Counted from the stretch's first letter, positions 34,521-46,034 are shown. The stretch is DNA of 64,000 bases from Solea solea (GCF_958295425.1 NC_081137.1:9649738-9713737), one strand, 5' to 3'. Notes: generated by a model from the sequence alone, not told the origin. Made by a program: numbers and translations.

Positions 34521-35569
34521 AAACTTTGAAAACAAAAACTGGACTATTTATTAATCCACATTCTGTAACAAAGTAAATTACATAAATTATTGCAAAAATA
34601 ATCTCCTCCACACTCTGACGTAACAGACTTTCAGTCTGTGTTGTAAATCAGAAATTAAATAACACAAATTTAAAAACAAAGCAACATTTATCTTTTTCTC
34701 AAAAAACAAAACACAAAAAAACCCAACTAAACTCCATTGTGGAGATGATTTAAGCTTTCAAACTTTCTGTCTGTGCCATAAACCACAAATATGTAAACAT
34801 TGACCAAATAAACCACAAAACCCTCTCACTGGGAGCAGATGTGGCTTGAGCATACTAAGCAAATGTAACAGAGTTAAGAAGTAGTGTGATTACACTTGCC
34901 ATGAAAAGAGAAAAGTCATCTCACAACAAGGAAACTTATTTGTCCTATGGTAATTAAATGCAACACCCCTGTGGATTAGGGTAGTGCACCCCGGGGGGGT
35001 AAGAGCAGTCGGACCTCGCTGTCTCCCTGAGATGTACTGTATGCAATGCCATGAAAAACCCGGTCCAAATTGGCCTGTAACTTCATGCGAAATAAATTTG
35101 GCAGAGTAGACTGCAGCGGTAGGCATTCCGTATCGCACTTAAGGGCCTTCCGTACGTACACGGGTTTAGGTGAATATGCGTTCTATTTTTGCAGGAGAGG
35201 GGTTCCGTCCACATGGAGAAAGTGTTTTAGTGGACCTGAAACATTATTTTTTGAAAATGCCTCCCAGAGTGGGAAAATCTCAAAATGCCGGCCTCATGTT
35301 TCAGTGAATACGATACTTTAGGAAAACGATGATGTCATATTCCCAGCTCTCTCTTGCACTGTCATTCATTGTCTTGTGTTTGGAGATTGTTTGACAGTGT
35401 TACCAACTACTGTCAATGAAAAGTAACTAAAGTGAGTCTGAAAACACTAGATATCACTAGAACACATCCGGTCTTTAGAGATTTCACACACAGGGGTTAA
35501 AGAAATTTTCACTCGTAAAATAAACAGAGGAGAAAACTAAATCTATTTTTACTTGTATAAACAAACAGA

Positions 35570-35735
35570 TCAGATCACACAGATCAGTGATTGTTCCACA
35601 CACAGTCTGCTGCACCTAACATCCACAGCTCGTCTGTGACTCTGTTTGTGCGTGGTGTGTATTTAGGTTTATGACAGAAAGTCGCTAGATATATGGCTAG
35701 TCACTGTTTTTAAAAATTAAAAAAAACTTCAGAGG
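35570..35735 (+). repeat. unclassified repeat, unit A
   Basis: GTCTGCTGCACCTAACATCC, AGCTCGTCTGTGACTCTGT and TTAGGTTTATGACAGAAAGTCGC recur in inverted orientation at 37199-37345. The last part is also shared with 36000-36165 and 36985-37165. Confidence 0.7.
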
Positions 35736-35999
35736 GGTCTGTAAGATCGCCACCATAATTCCCGTGTCTGGTGCGTGAACGCAGATTCTTGTTCCAAATC
35801 TGAATCAAAACAGCCCAAAGAAGCCATCATACTGTAAAGTTGTCACAAAGACTTGGACAATTTCTTGTTACGTGTGTCTATTTAAGAATACTGTATGTCC
35901 GGCATTAAATACGCATGGCCGGAATTTTTAAATATTAACAGTCACATGGCCGTCAAAAATATTTTCTAGTGTAAACTCTGGTCCGTGTGTTTGTCTGTG

Positions 36000-36165
36000 A
36001 CTGTGTGTGCGCTGCGGTTACTCAGTGCTTCTGTGTGTGTGTGTGTCCGAGGCAGACTCTCTGCCCACAGTAAAAACAGTTAGATGGATCTCACTTGTGT
36101 GGCAGAATTGTGCATTCTTGTAAAGTACTTAGGTTTATGACAGAAAGTCGCTACATTTGTCACTA
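36000..36165 (+). repeat. unclassified repeat, unit B, direct copy 1
   Basis: GTGTGCGCTGCGGTTACTCA, GTCCGAGGCAGACTC, GTTAGATGGATCTCACTTGT and GTAAAGTACTTAGGTTTATG, repeated nearly exactly at 36985-37150. Confidence 0.85.
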
Positions 36166-36171
36166 CCATTT

Positions 36172-36475
36172 TTTTCAGACCATTTTAAACTTCAATCTTT
36201 GAATCTTTATGTCAACCATAAAGATAGCTGTGCATGAAAATCCCAGCAGATCAGCAGTTTCCGAAATACTTCAACAAGCCCATCTAGCACCAACAACCAG
36301 GCCATGTTCAAAGTCACTAAAATCAAATTTCTTCCCCATTCTGATGCTTTATTTGAACTTCAGCAGGTTGTCTTTACCATGTCTACATAGCTAAAGGCAT
36401 GAATGTACTGCCATATTATTATTACAAATAGCTGAACAGTGGACTAATGAACTGGCCAATGAGTATACATCTCAC
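36172..36475 (-). pseudogene. Tc1-like transposase N-terminus, copy 1
   Basis: The minus strand encodes MGKKFDFSDFEHGLVVGAR and SISETADLLGFSCTAI with a frameshift. This matches the helix-turn-helix start of a fish Tc1-like transposase (FERGLVVGARRAGLSISETADLLGFSRTTIS). The outer side ends near CTGGCCAATGAGTATAC, resembling the element's terminus. It is truncated after the HTH. Confidence 0.75.
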
Positions 36476-36645
36476 AATTTTAAAAGAGAAGTTCTATTAG
36501 GAAGCTAGAAAGGAGGAGTCTAGGAAATGTAGACACCAACTGAATGAATTCACCTTCTTTCCAGTGTGTCAATTCTTCAATAAAAACATTAGCCTATTTA
36601 TAAAATGACTACTTTTAGTAAGACTTAGAAATGACACGGAGTGGT

Positions 36646-36948
36646 CAGCTCTGATCGATTAATCGGTTTGAAGCTTTTTTATGATTAAAACAAGATTTCC
36701 GATTATTTAAGCTTCTTAAATGTGAGTATTTTCATAATTTATTTGCTCTGGATAACAAAGAAATCATAAAAAGTGAATAATTTTGGTTTGTGGACAAACC
36801 AAAACTTTTGAGAACATCATCATTTCCAGGTTTGACAAACACTGATCAACATTTTTAAAGGATTTCTGACATTTTATGGACGATTAATCGAGAAAATAAT
36901 CAACAGATTAATCAATTATGAAAATAATCGTTAGTTGCAGCTCTACAA
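36646..36948. mobile_element. hAT MITE (GAGCTGCAACTAACGATTAT end)
   Basis: The right end is the inverse of GAGCTGCAACTAACGATTAT and the left end reads AGCTCTGATCGATTAATCGG. The interior includes TTTGTGGACAAACCAAAAC and CATCATTTCCAGGTTTGAC, typical of a widespread fish MITE. A shorter copy lies near 47130-47278. Confidence 0.6.
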
Positions 36949-36984
36949 TTATTAGTGTGACAGTGACAAGGCCTCATGACCTCC

Positions 36985-37345
36985 GTGTGTTTGTCTGTGA
37001 CTGTGTGTGCGCTGCGGTTACTCAGTGCTTCCGTGTGTGTGTGTCCGAGGCAGATACTCCGCCCGCAGTAAATACAGTTAGATGGATCTCACTTGTGTGG
37101 CAGAATTGTGCATTCTTGTAAAGTACTTAGGTTTATGACAGAAAGTCACTAGATTTGTCACTAGGAAGTTTAAAAAAACATAAAAAAAAAAAAGGTGTGG
37201 AAACACGACTTTCTGTCATAAACCTACATACAATTATTCATGGCGCGCACACACAAAGTCACAGACAAGCTGTGGATGTTCAGTGCAGCAGACTGTATGT
37301 GGAGCAATCACCAATCTGTTTTGTTAATTCAAGTAAAAAAATGTT
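36985..37345. repeat. unit B copy 2 followed by inverted unit A
   Basis: 36985-37165 is a direct copy of 36000-36165. Immediately after a short A-rich spacer, 37199-37345 is an inverted copy of unit A. The two share the GTTTATGACAGAAAGT end and form a local hairpin. Confidence 0.8.
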
Positions 37346-38156
37346 CTATTTTCTCCTCTCCTTATTTTACGATGGATTTAGAATTTTTCACCACCGCGTG
37401 TGAAATGTCATTGATTAATTTATTTGGCTTATTTTCCACCGGACAGTTTGGCCTTTGATTTTTTTTTGCCCATACAATGGAGGAGTCAGCAGAGTGGAGG
37501 CCAGCCTTTCCTGTTTGCAGAAATGAGCCAGCCAGAGGCGCACATATATCAGAGGCCCACCACAGGCTGCTGATCCTGACCTGAATGCCCTGCTGAATAG
37601 GACAGCAGAGGTCTTTTGTTGACCTGTAGCATCTCATTCATCAAAAAAATCAAGCAGCCAGAACACCCTCAAAGACACACAGACACAGACATCTTACTCT
37701 ACATATGGCATAGTGGTACATACATTTTCATCTGAAACAATGAAGCAAGTTATTTAAAAAAATGAATTGCTATATTTGTTATTTATTTAAGTAACAGACT
37801 TAAAAAAAATAACATAACTTGTACAATTTACAATCGTTTTTCTGCTCACCGAAAATAGTTTTCATACTAATATTACACCAAGTAATACAATATTTTAAGG
37901 ATTTATTCTTTTAAAAATAATCTGAGATTTTTTTTTTTTTTTTAAAGTTCATTCTTTAAAAATATGTTCCTCATCAGAAATTTGCAAACAGCCCTGTATC
38001 GCATTTGCAAATGAGAACCATATCATATAAGTAAATAGTACTTCAAGACAGTAGTGAGACCTGCTATGATGTATGCCTTGGAGAAAGTGACACTGCCTAA
38101 AAGACAGGAGGCGGCGCTGAAGATGCTGAGATTTTCATCACTGAATATTTTCCCTT

Positions 38157-38440
38157 TTTCAGACGATTTTAAACTTCAATCTTTGAATCTTTATGTCAAC
38201 CATAAAGATAGCTGTGCATGAAAATCCCAGCAGATCAGCAGTTTCCGAAATACTTCAACAAGCCCATCTAGCACCAACAACCAGGCCATGTTCAAAGTCA
38301 CTAAAATCAAATTTCTTCCCCATTCTGATGCTTTATTTGAACTTCTTTACCATGTCTACATAGCTAAAGGCATGAATGTACTGCCATATGATTGGCTGAT
38401 CAGATATTTGCAATTACAAATAGCTGAACAGTGGACTAAT
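38157..38440 (-). pseudogene. Tc1-like transposase N-terminus, copy 2
   Basis: Nearly identical to 36172-36440, including the MGKKFDFSDFEHGLVVGAR frame on the minus strand. It keeps TGATTGGCTGATCAGATATTTGC, which copy 1 lacks, and lacks the CAGCAGGTTGT piece present in copy 1. Two nearby direct copies suggest segmental duplication rather than two insertions. Confidence 0.75.
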
Positions 38441-38760
38441 GACAAGGCCTCATGACCTCTCAAAAAGCTTTTGACCAAAAACGTGGTGCTGAAAACTGAT
38501 ACAGTTTTGAAAAAAGCTTCAGCCACCATTAGCTAACTCTCTCATACAATATTGTTGCCTCATCATGTGATAATTCTCCAGTGCTGTGACTCTGCTGTTG
38601 CCCAAAGCAGAGACTTTGTCCCTATTAAATCACCATCTGTTGCTGAAAAGCAAAAAGAAACCAAATATATTTGTTTATAATACAGCAAAGGCATAGACAT
38701 TTAAGCATAATTGTATGGCCATGAACATAGTGTAACACCAGGTTTATGTGTAACTCCTGT

Positions 38761-38796
<36 letters not shown>

Positions 38797-39341
38797 TAGA
38801 GTTGCATGATACCCACGGTACCCTGCGGTGCCAAATCATAGCAGTTCCTACTATACTAGAAATTCTACTATACTACCGGTGCCAGTTTCCGCTACATAGC
38901 CTCCCGGCTTCGCACACTAGGTCCGCCCGTCTGCTGATCGTGTGTTTCTGCCGGCAAGAACGAACTCCATGAAGACAGCTCCGCTACGATAGAAATTTGC
39001 TTCAAAACAAACAACAAGCTAAAGTTCTGTCTCGCCCAGACGCGCACATGGCTTACAGTCACAAACACGAGACAACACACTCACTGGGCCCGAGCGGTGA
39101 GTCTGCCGCGGCATCGTCGTCAGTGGCACCACTAACTTTGCTCAAAAAAACAAAACTCCAAAAGTCACATTTGGAACTATTTTGGCTTTAAACAAGGCAC
39201 AGATGGTAAAGCAATAGACGATGGCCGTCCACTGTGCAGGCGCTGCCACCAAGCTACAGGAGCCAAAGGAGGGAACACATCCAACCTCATAAAACACCTG
39301 CAGTGTCATCACCCAGATGTAAATGTCGAATACCAGGTTAG
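38797..39341 (+). pseudogene. hAT transposon 5' part with BED zinc-finger exon
   Basis: The left end resembles fish hAT termini (TAGAGTTGCATGATACCCAC). From 39169 an open frame of 56 codons reads IWNYFGFKQGTDGKAIDDG, PLCRRCHQATGAKGGNTSNL and IKHLQCHHPDVNVEYQ. This is a complete BED finger (C-x2-C ... H-x4-H) followed by a splice-donor-like CAG/GTTAGT at 39337. Upstream the frame is broken by a shift near 39140. A possible right-end remnant (GGTATAGTATCGTGGTTACT) lies near 39889. Confidence 0.75.
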
Positions 39342-39489
39342 TATGCCCTGTTTATTTTCTCATTGGCTAATATTAGGCTATATGCTCCATGTACAGGCTG
39401 AGGAATGAAGAGTTAAAGGATGTCAAAGTATAAAGCACATAGAAAATGCATAAAAATATAGTTTTCACAGGGAATCAGTTCCTGTTTAT

Positions 39490-39560
39490 TGTATTTATTG
39501 TATCACATGTATCCACTGTGAGATAAATAAAGCTATCTTATCTTATCTTATCTTATTTTG
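39490..39560 (+). mobile_element. LINE-type 3' tail with ATCTT repeats
   Basis: GTGAGATAAATAAAGCTATC followed by TTATCTTATCTTATC is a typical 3' end of a non-LTR retrotransposon. No coding sequence is attached. Confidence 0.5.
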
Positions 39561-39679
39561 TTCTCTATGGTTTATTATGTTGTTATTATGCATGTCAAAT
39601 AGATTTTTTGACAGTGGATTTGTTATCTTAAGTTGATTATTTATATTAGTTATTCATAAATTACTGAGCAAAGGAAACT

Positions 39680-40025
39680 GTATGACCATATATATATATA
39701 TATATATGTACAGTATATGTATATATATATATACACACATATATAAAAAAATAAATATAGATATATATACATACATACCTAAATATAAATATATATATAT
39801 ATATACACACACATTATATGTTTACCATGCACCAAACAACATTATAAGTAATTAACAAGTATTTATAACTTGTACAAATACTTTGTCTGGTATAGTATCG
39901 TGGTTACTCATTTTGGTATTGTGACGATATATACTGTATATACATATATGTATATATATTACATACATACATACATACATACATTCATGTATATGTATAT
40001 ATATACATATAATACACACACATAT
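39680..40025. repeat. TA/CATA microsatellite cluster
   Basis: Runs of (TA)n, (CATA)n near 39961-39985 and mixed ATATAC repeats. Frames across it are low-complexity (Tyr/Ile/His) and not genes. Confidence 0.9.
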
Positions 40026-40404
40026 ACATATGAGATTTACCAAAAAAGAAATTTGGTAACTACATTTAAACATTGTTTTGACACCATAGAACCAAAAAAA
40101 TAAAGACATGCAAATACTTCCTTTCTAACAGAGGTCTTTAAAAAACTTTTTTAAAAGCTAATTTTATTAAGGAAAGGAAAGCTGCCAAGGTAAACTAGTA
40201 AACATCTATTTTACATGCATACCCTTAATGTTTAAGTTGCTGCAATAGAATTGATAATTACTTGTATCTTAATAATGATATCTTCATTCCTTATATGTCA
40301 TGACTCAGTGGGTGAAATGTTCAAATATATCTCCATTTGGGGTTAGCCAGACTTCCATTGCCGCCTTTAACGTGTTCAGAATGTTGCTGCACACTTTTGA
40401 CACA

Positions 40405-40498
40405 GACATGAACATCCATCCATCCATCCATCTTCTACTGCTTCTTGCTGCAAAGGCAAGAGTGCTAACCACTACACCAACCGTGTGGCCCGTGCAGA
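40405..40498 (-). mobile_element. SINE remnant: tRNA head fused to a GGAT tail
   Basis: On the minus strand CACGGTTGGTGTAGTGGTTA and GCACTCTTGCC form a tRNA-like head, followed almost at once by GAAGATGGATGGATGGATGG. The usual body between head and tail is deleted. Confidence 0.55.
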
Positions 40499-40514
40499 CA
40501 TTAACACATCTCTC

Positions 40515-40980
40515 TAATTTTAGCTTCCCTCCACTGGCGCCCAGTACACTACAGGATCAATTTTAAGTTATTATTGTTTGTCAACAAATGTCTTTATGGA
40601 CTTGCTCCACCTTACCTCGATGACGAACTTCAGCCTTACACTCCTTTACTATCCCTTAGACCAGCTGATGAGCTGCTATTGGTTGTCCCCAAAACAATGC
40701 TGAAGCTCAGGGGCAATCGGGCCTTCGCAACTCCCAAATTATGGAATGGTTTGCCACTTCCCATTAAGCTGGACTAGTCACTTCCTGTTTTGAAGCATCT
40801 ATTAGAAACTCATCTCTTCGTATTTGTGCTGTGTATGTTTTTGCTTCTCACCTGCGATGTGTGTTGTGCTCTGTTCATGTTTTGTTTATTAAATATTTGC
40901 TATATTACTGTACAACACTTTGGTCAAAAAATATGTTTTTAAATGTGCTTTATAAATAAATTGGATTGGTGTAAACTTTT
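40515..40980 (+). pseudogene. Rex1/L2-like LINE C-terminal fragment with 3' end
   Basis: Frames give CFPPLAPSTLQ / LHWRPVHYRINFKLL-like start, then LFVNKCLYGLAPPYLDDELQ, LLVVPKTMLKLRGNRAFATP and KLWNGLPLPIKLD, the C-terminal domain of Rex1/L2-type reverse transcriptases. The 3' UTR ends ACACTTTGGTC, GTGCTTTATAAATAAATTGG. Confidence 0.75.
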
Positions 40981-42440
40981 CAGGAACAATAGTAAAACAG
41001 TATTTGTCTTAACCTGTCAAACTTAATTGAAATGATCCAGGAATTGGTGGCAAGTTAAAGTATTTCATATTAGGGAGCAGAATGAAGGAAGAAGAAACCA
41101 CAACTTCAGTCAACATCTGTAGCTATGTTTACATCATGTGCAAAAATTCTTCATTACGAAACGATTTTCTTCTGACATGGAAACACAATTAAATGATCCG
41201 CTTGTGTTGTGTGCACAATGGACTATTTTGACATTTGACATGTGTAGTGTTGTCTAATTCTCCAGAAGTAGAAACAGAGAAAGACTTTCATGTCTGTTAA
41301 TTTTTATTTTTTGGAATTGAATGATTTTTTTTCCCATGAACTGACTATATTGGATCAGAGTTTTCAAATTGGCATGACATATTTTTATTCTGATCAGGCT
41401 TTTATTCCAATTAATTGTGTAAATGTAAACAAAGCTAGTGTCACATTCTGACCTTCAAAACAAAAAAAAGTATTACACAAATAAAGCATGGTAAAACGCA
41501 CAATAATACCCCCTACATACTCCTTTAGAGACAAAATTTCAAATGAAAAACTGCACATCAAGAAGTGGCATACATTCAACAAGATGTGTGTTGGGTTAAT
41601 GACACTGTTCACTGCAGCACAATAAGTATAAGTAAGTACAATTTTTTGCCAAAAACAGAAACTTAATATTTCAAAAAGTTATTTTTATATTATTATGGAC
41701 TCCTAATATGTATATATTACCAATATTTTTCTTATTTTAGACATTTATTTTCTACTGGGTTAATGAAAATGTGTGCAAATTAGAGGAAATGCTGATAGGT
41801 CTTTTGCGAACTCAGACTGCCACTGTGTTTTACTTGCCAGCTCTCCTTTAAACACTCTGTTACCTGATGCATCTTATCCATCCATTACCTATGACTCTCA
41901 ATCTAGGCCAGGCAGGCACGCAGTCCTATATCATAACATAACCACACAATATCTATACAGATTTACAAGATGCAGGCGCTATTACATCCTACTTTTTGGT
42001 ACATACCAATTCGCATGACCTGACCAGAGAGATAACAACAACAACAACAAGGCATATCCATATGCGGCTCATATAGAGAGCAGAGCATGAAGATGAAATG
42101 TGGCTGCGTTGCACATCGATTCAAACAAAGGCAGAAAATAGATACACTGAGAGAGAGATGGACTCAGTAACAAACGTCAGGCGATACAGTCTGGTCCACC
42201 TCTCTCTCCCTCCCTCCCTCTCTCTCTTTCTTTGACAGATCTCATAGTCCAGATACATGTCCATTATAACCAGCATGTCAGACTTTCAACAAAAGGCATG
42301 AGATGTGATGTGAGGACGTAATATGTGGGCTCGAAAAGAGCTAATAGCAGTGGCAAGCTAGCAGGAGTCACCTAATATCACATTAGCTTTGTTATGAGGG
42401 GGGAGCCTACTGGAGGTGGTGAAGAAAAAATAAAACAACA
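40981..42440. other. intronic stretch with nothing recognised
   Basis: Part of the inferred first intron of the spectrin. It holds a short CT-rich run near 42200-42235 and an AACAAC run near 42030; no exons or elements were identified. Confidence 0.5.
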
Positions 42441-42447
42441 GTCTTAC

Positions 42448-42860
42448 CCCTTTATTTTGTCGTCTGCTGGAAACGATGTTGGTATTATTTCTGCCGCGTC
42501 ACAGTGTGTGGTATTTCGGCAGACATAAAAAAATAGCTCGCTTGCTTCGTTACCAACGCGTGCGACTAAGCTAACTCGAATTTTAATGCTTAATCCCAGG
42601 TGACACTGATAACGACTTTGCGATAAATCCGCATCCTCATAAAATAGACCCCTCTTTCTTTCTCTCGCTCCCTCTCCTCTCAACTGTTGTCTGTTATGGT
42701 CTTTTCTTTTATTAACTAGCTTTCACATAAAAGCGGTCAGTGGGGAAGAAAAATATCAGCGTCGAGAAACGCTCGTTTTGAGCAGGCAGGTTTGATTCAG
42801 ATATCCGCGGCAGAGGTTGCTTCTTCTTCTCTTCCTCGCTGCACAGCATCCGAAGGGCCG
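42448..42860 (-). promoter_or_regulatory. sptbn2: probable untranslated first exon and promoter region of the beta-spectrin
   Basis: The minus strand ends in a good splice donor (GTAAGAC directly after AAAGGG, donor at 42441-42447). The exon-like sequence before it is richer in G+C and CpG than its surroundings, with a CCGCGG site near 42807. The first coding exon at 20253-20419 has its own acceptor 10 bases before the ATG, so an upstream non-coding exon is required. This is the best candidate, which would make the first intron about 22 kb. The 5' end was not seen directly, and the exon could belong to another transcript. Confidence 0.5.
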
Positions 42861-43194
42861 TCCGCACCTCACTCCCTTATCCTCCCGCTCAACAGGGAGA
42901 AGAAAGAAAAGTGGACGTGCTGATGGTTGTCAGGGGTGTGTACGTGCGTGGTGTGGGTGGTTTGGTGGATGTATGTGTGGGTGCTGCTGACCCTACTCGG
43001 TCACGTGGGAAACACCGTGCTCAATTGTTGCCAATAGTCTCTTCAATAACTGCACAGAACACAGGACGGAAGATGGTGTATGTCTATGTGGTGCTGTCCC
43101 TGGTGCTAAAACAGATACACAGTGAATCTATCACATCTATGTGCTGTTATAGCCCACTTAAATGTCCTATTTATTACATTTGGGTGGGGGCACA

Positions 43195-43335
43195 GTTAAT
43201 TGTTACCTACAGTGCCCCTGAAGTTCAAAACACAACAACATTGCAGAAAACACGACATTACAGAAAATACGACATTACAGAAAACACAACAACATTTCAG
43301 AAAACACAGCAACATCTGAGATTACAGAAAGGGTA
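43195..43335. repeat. short tandem repeat of ACATTACAGAAAACACGAC type
   Basis: Four to five diverged copies of a roughly 20-base unit (CATTRCAGAAAACACRACA). It lies about 110 bases before the integrase-like relic and may be the end of the same element. Confidence 0.6.
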
Positions 43336-43443
43336 GGGACAACACTTCTTGTTTTTGATTGGACAGAACCCGACAGTGTAACGTAATTTCCTGTTTCTAC
43401 TCCGCTGTGTCAAGTGTACAAGTTTTAAACCACGTTGGAAAGA

Positions 43444-43651
43444 ATGGAGGACAATATGACGTTAATAGAGGAATATTTTGAAAGAGGACATACATATAAT
43501 GTCATTCTTGATATGCTTTCAACCCATCATGACATTAACATCCCTCGAAACCCTGAAAGCACATTTAAAGGCGATAGGACTGAGGAGACGGGCAACTACT
43601 CCTCAACAAATTAAGTTAGAAGGGCCATAATATCAGAGCTGCGCGTATTTA
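43444..43651 (+). pseudogene. integrase-type transposon gene start, frameshifted
   Basis: ATG at 43444 opens MEDNMTLIEEYFERGHTYNV and ILDMLSTHHDINI; after a frameshift near 43543 a second frame reads LETLKAHLKAIGLRRRAT up to a stop at 43649-43651. The pattern LIEEYFxxGxxYxxILxxLxxxHxIxISLxTLKxxLxxxGLxRR is the N-terminus of a family of fish transposon proteins that carry an rve (retroviral-type integrase) core further on. No rve core is visible here. Confidence 0.5.
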
Positions 43652-44225
43652 AACAAAGAAGAAAACCAAACCCATGTAACGTCCAGAGCTTCATAGTACT
43701 GTGATAAAACTTGTATCATCTGTCCATGAAGAAAGGTAACACGATTGAGTAGAGCTGGTTCAAACCAGTTCTGATATCACACAGAGACAGTGTCCTCGCA
43801 TGAACCCATGTAGGTGAATGCAAAGTATAAAGGGTTATACAAAAAATTAATATAAGGCTTTAACAATATATTTTCCAATACATGGCCCATAGGTACATTT
43901 ATGTAAGCGTATAATCACTCTAACATAAAAACCTTTGGGTTTTCATAACCTTAGAATAAGCCGTTAATATTTACTTAACACAAGAGCCTTGTCAGGGGCA
44001 GATTTCTTTCTTTTTTTTTCTTTTTTTTAAACCTGTCCTGTCCAGTACCCAGGACATGTAATATGATTGACTGCATGCCTTTTGGTGTCGGACAGATTTG
44101 ATATGTGCAGGACGAGTCTGGGATACTCGTAACTGCAGTATTTTTATTTATTCGTTTTATGATTATGTGTTGCGGGCAGCCGGACCGGACAGGGGGACAG
44201 GGAGTGGACTGACAAGGGGATGGGG

Positions 44226-44310
44226 AGTGAGAGAGAGAGAGAGAGAGAGGGAGAAAAAAGAAGAGAGAAAGAGATCGAGAGGGAGAGAGAGTGAGAGAGA
44301 GAGAGAGCAA
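44226..44310. repeat. GA-rich microsatellite
   Basis: GAGAGA runs interrupted by GGGA and AAAAAAGA. Arg/Glu and Leu/Ser frames here are not genes. Confidence 0.95.
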
Positions 44311-44584
44311 GGTGGACAACAGTATAATACATTGGTTAGTACCATTAAATTGAAATTATATAAAGTAGGCAGAACATACCTGATAAGACAGAACATAGAC
44401 AACTTAAGGATGACATTAGTGTGTTAGTAACAGGTTAATAACATTAAACAGTTGAAATTATTTAGCGTATACAGAACATACTTTCAGATACAGTTTATAT
44501 AGTAATTGTTAACGACCACATCAAGAGAGTATGTCCGGGCTTACAACAGTTATATCAGTTAAATTTAATTTATCTTAGCGTGTT

Positions 44585-44615
44585 AGTGTGTGTGTGCGTG
44601 TGTGTGTGTGTGTGA
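44585..44615. repeat. GT microsatellite
   Basis: A (TG)n run of about 30 bases. Similar runs lie at 38762-38792 and 36030-36050. Confidence 0.95.
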
Positions 44616-44639
44616 TCGTGCATATCAGTGTATATGTGC

Positions 44640-45112
44640 AGGGGTTGTCATTAGGTGTGATTGGAATCTGGGTGGGGGACCGTGCCAATGTCCGGCCAGT
44701 CCCCAGCGACGGGCCGAAAATCATCCAGGCGCCTAAGGCGCCCAGTAGTAGTAGTACACCATAATTTACGGGGTGGAGTTGGCCCGCTAGGGGCCAACTC
44801 CACCCCCCAGCGCCCCGCAGGCCCCAGCGCACAGAGACCCAGAGCCCCTACCCCCACCCGCAGTGCGGCGCCAGCCCAGCCCCAGTCCACGGTCCACCAC
44901 CCCCAACCTCCACGGGCCCCCCAGGCCAAGGTGGCAGCCCCCCCACAAATCCACCCCGACCCCCGTAGGGCAGACCCACAGCCACCGAGGGATGGTAGAC
45001 CCAGGGCCACCAACCCACACAGACCACCAGACATCCCCAGCACCCCAGATGCACGGCCCGCAGCACCACGGACCGACCAGGGAAGACACAGTCACCAACC
45101 CGCCCTAGGAAA
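44640..45112. repeat. GC-rich, proline-codon-rich block
   Basis: Sharply higher G+C than all surroundings, with CCCACCCCC-type runs and a palindrome around 44773-44808 (GGGTGGAGTTGGC / GCCAACTCCACCC). Open frames exist in four frames on both strands, typical of composition rather than coding. It looks like the GC-rich segment of an unclassified fish transposon. The 154-codon plus frame (44661-45125, Pro/Arg-rich) has no domain I recognise. Confidence 0.5.
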
Positions 45113-46034
45113 TATAATCAATTAGAGGTGTTTAGGTCAAATCAAATATAGGTAATTGTTTCTTTATGGAAGCAGACATTCTCTCCATAGAGATGTGATC
45201 TAAAATTAAATTTCTGTATTGGTTTAAACTTAAGTTTTTTTTGCCTTAAGGGGCAGATTTCTAATGCTGCCATGTTTCTACAGCATCCCCAGGGGACAAA
45301 TCTGCTATAGCATATGTCCCGCGTTTTGAAGTAGAAGCTTACTACACAAACAAAGATCGATCCATTTCTGACAATCTGCAGTTTCACCATTAGATGTCAC
45401 TAATGGTGCTTTTACAAAAGATATCTAGCAGGCTAAATATCTGGAACTGTGGGGGAGTCCAGGAGCCAATGAGAGTGCAACGCAGGTTTTGTTCGCGAGG
45501 CTCCATCCAGTTTTTCCTGATCCTCAGCAGAGCCAAGGACCATACTCCACCAACCACTGCTTGGATTTTGCGTCCATATTTTATCCAAAGAGGTTATAAC
45601 TGTTAATGATCTATTTCCACAAGCTCTGTGTTTTTCAAAATGGCGCTCACAACATTTATGTTGCTTTTATTGGTCACAATAACACTGCCCCCAGCCCCTG
45701 ACGGAAGCAAGACTTGATTCCAGACTTGATTCAAGATTAGGCACCAGGTCCAAACTGGCCCTCAAAATGCCTGGGTCGAATAGGGTACACAGGAGTCCAT
45801 GTGCAGCTTCAAATGGAACCTGTCATTGGTGGGGACCAGTGGCGGAGAAAGGTGAAATTCTGCTCCTGGCCTCAGGAGAAGCTACTGCTGCTGGGTGTGC
45901 AGCTTTCCGCCTCCCGCAGAAGCAACGACTGCATGTCAAAGGTGGCAACAAACCATCTGGTGATAGCAATGTGTTTATATGTATGCTATGACAGCAGGCT
46001 CTGATATAGTAGTGTGTGATCACCGGTGACTTAC

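Larger units (their letters stand above)
1..42860 (-). other. sptbn2: beta-spectrin gene locus (sptbn2-like), 5' part
   Basis: Beta-spectrins pair with alpha-spectrin to form the submembrane actin-spectrin skeleton; SPTBN2 is the neuronal beta-III form. The window holds the 5' part of the gene: a probable untranslated exon, two alternative coding first exons, and seven shared exons coding for CH1, CH2 and the start of the linker to spectrin repeat 1. The remaining repeats and the PH domain lie beyond base 1. All junctions are GT/AG and the phases match. Residues favour SPTBN2 over SPTBN1: the N-terminus begins [28 protein letters not shown] is used, and [15 protein letters not shown] is used where SPTBN1 has DISVDHPDEKS. 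A teleost paralogue assignment (2a or 2b) cannot be made by eye. Confidence 0.9.

Noticed and set aside
44098..44427. Plus and minus frames through the GA repeat
   Set aside because: Low-complexity translation of a microsatellite.
44661..45125. 154-codon Pro/Arg-rich frame
   Set aside because: GC-rich block is open in four frames at once; no known domain. Kept only as a repeat.
45640..45720. Short ORF MALTTFMLLLLVTITLPPA resembling a signal peptide
   Set aside because: Only 25 codons with no continuation or splice donor; the CAAAATGGCG context looks repeat-derived.
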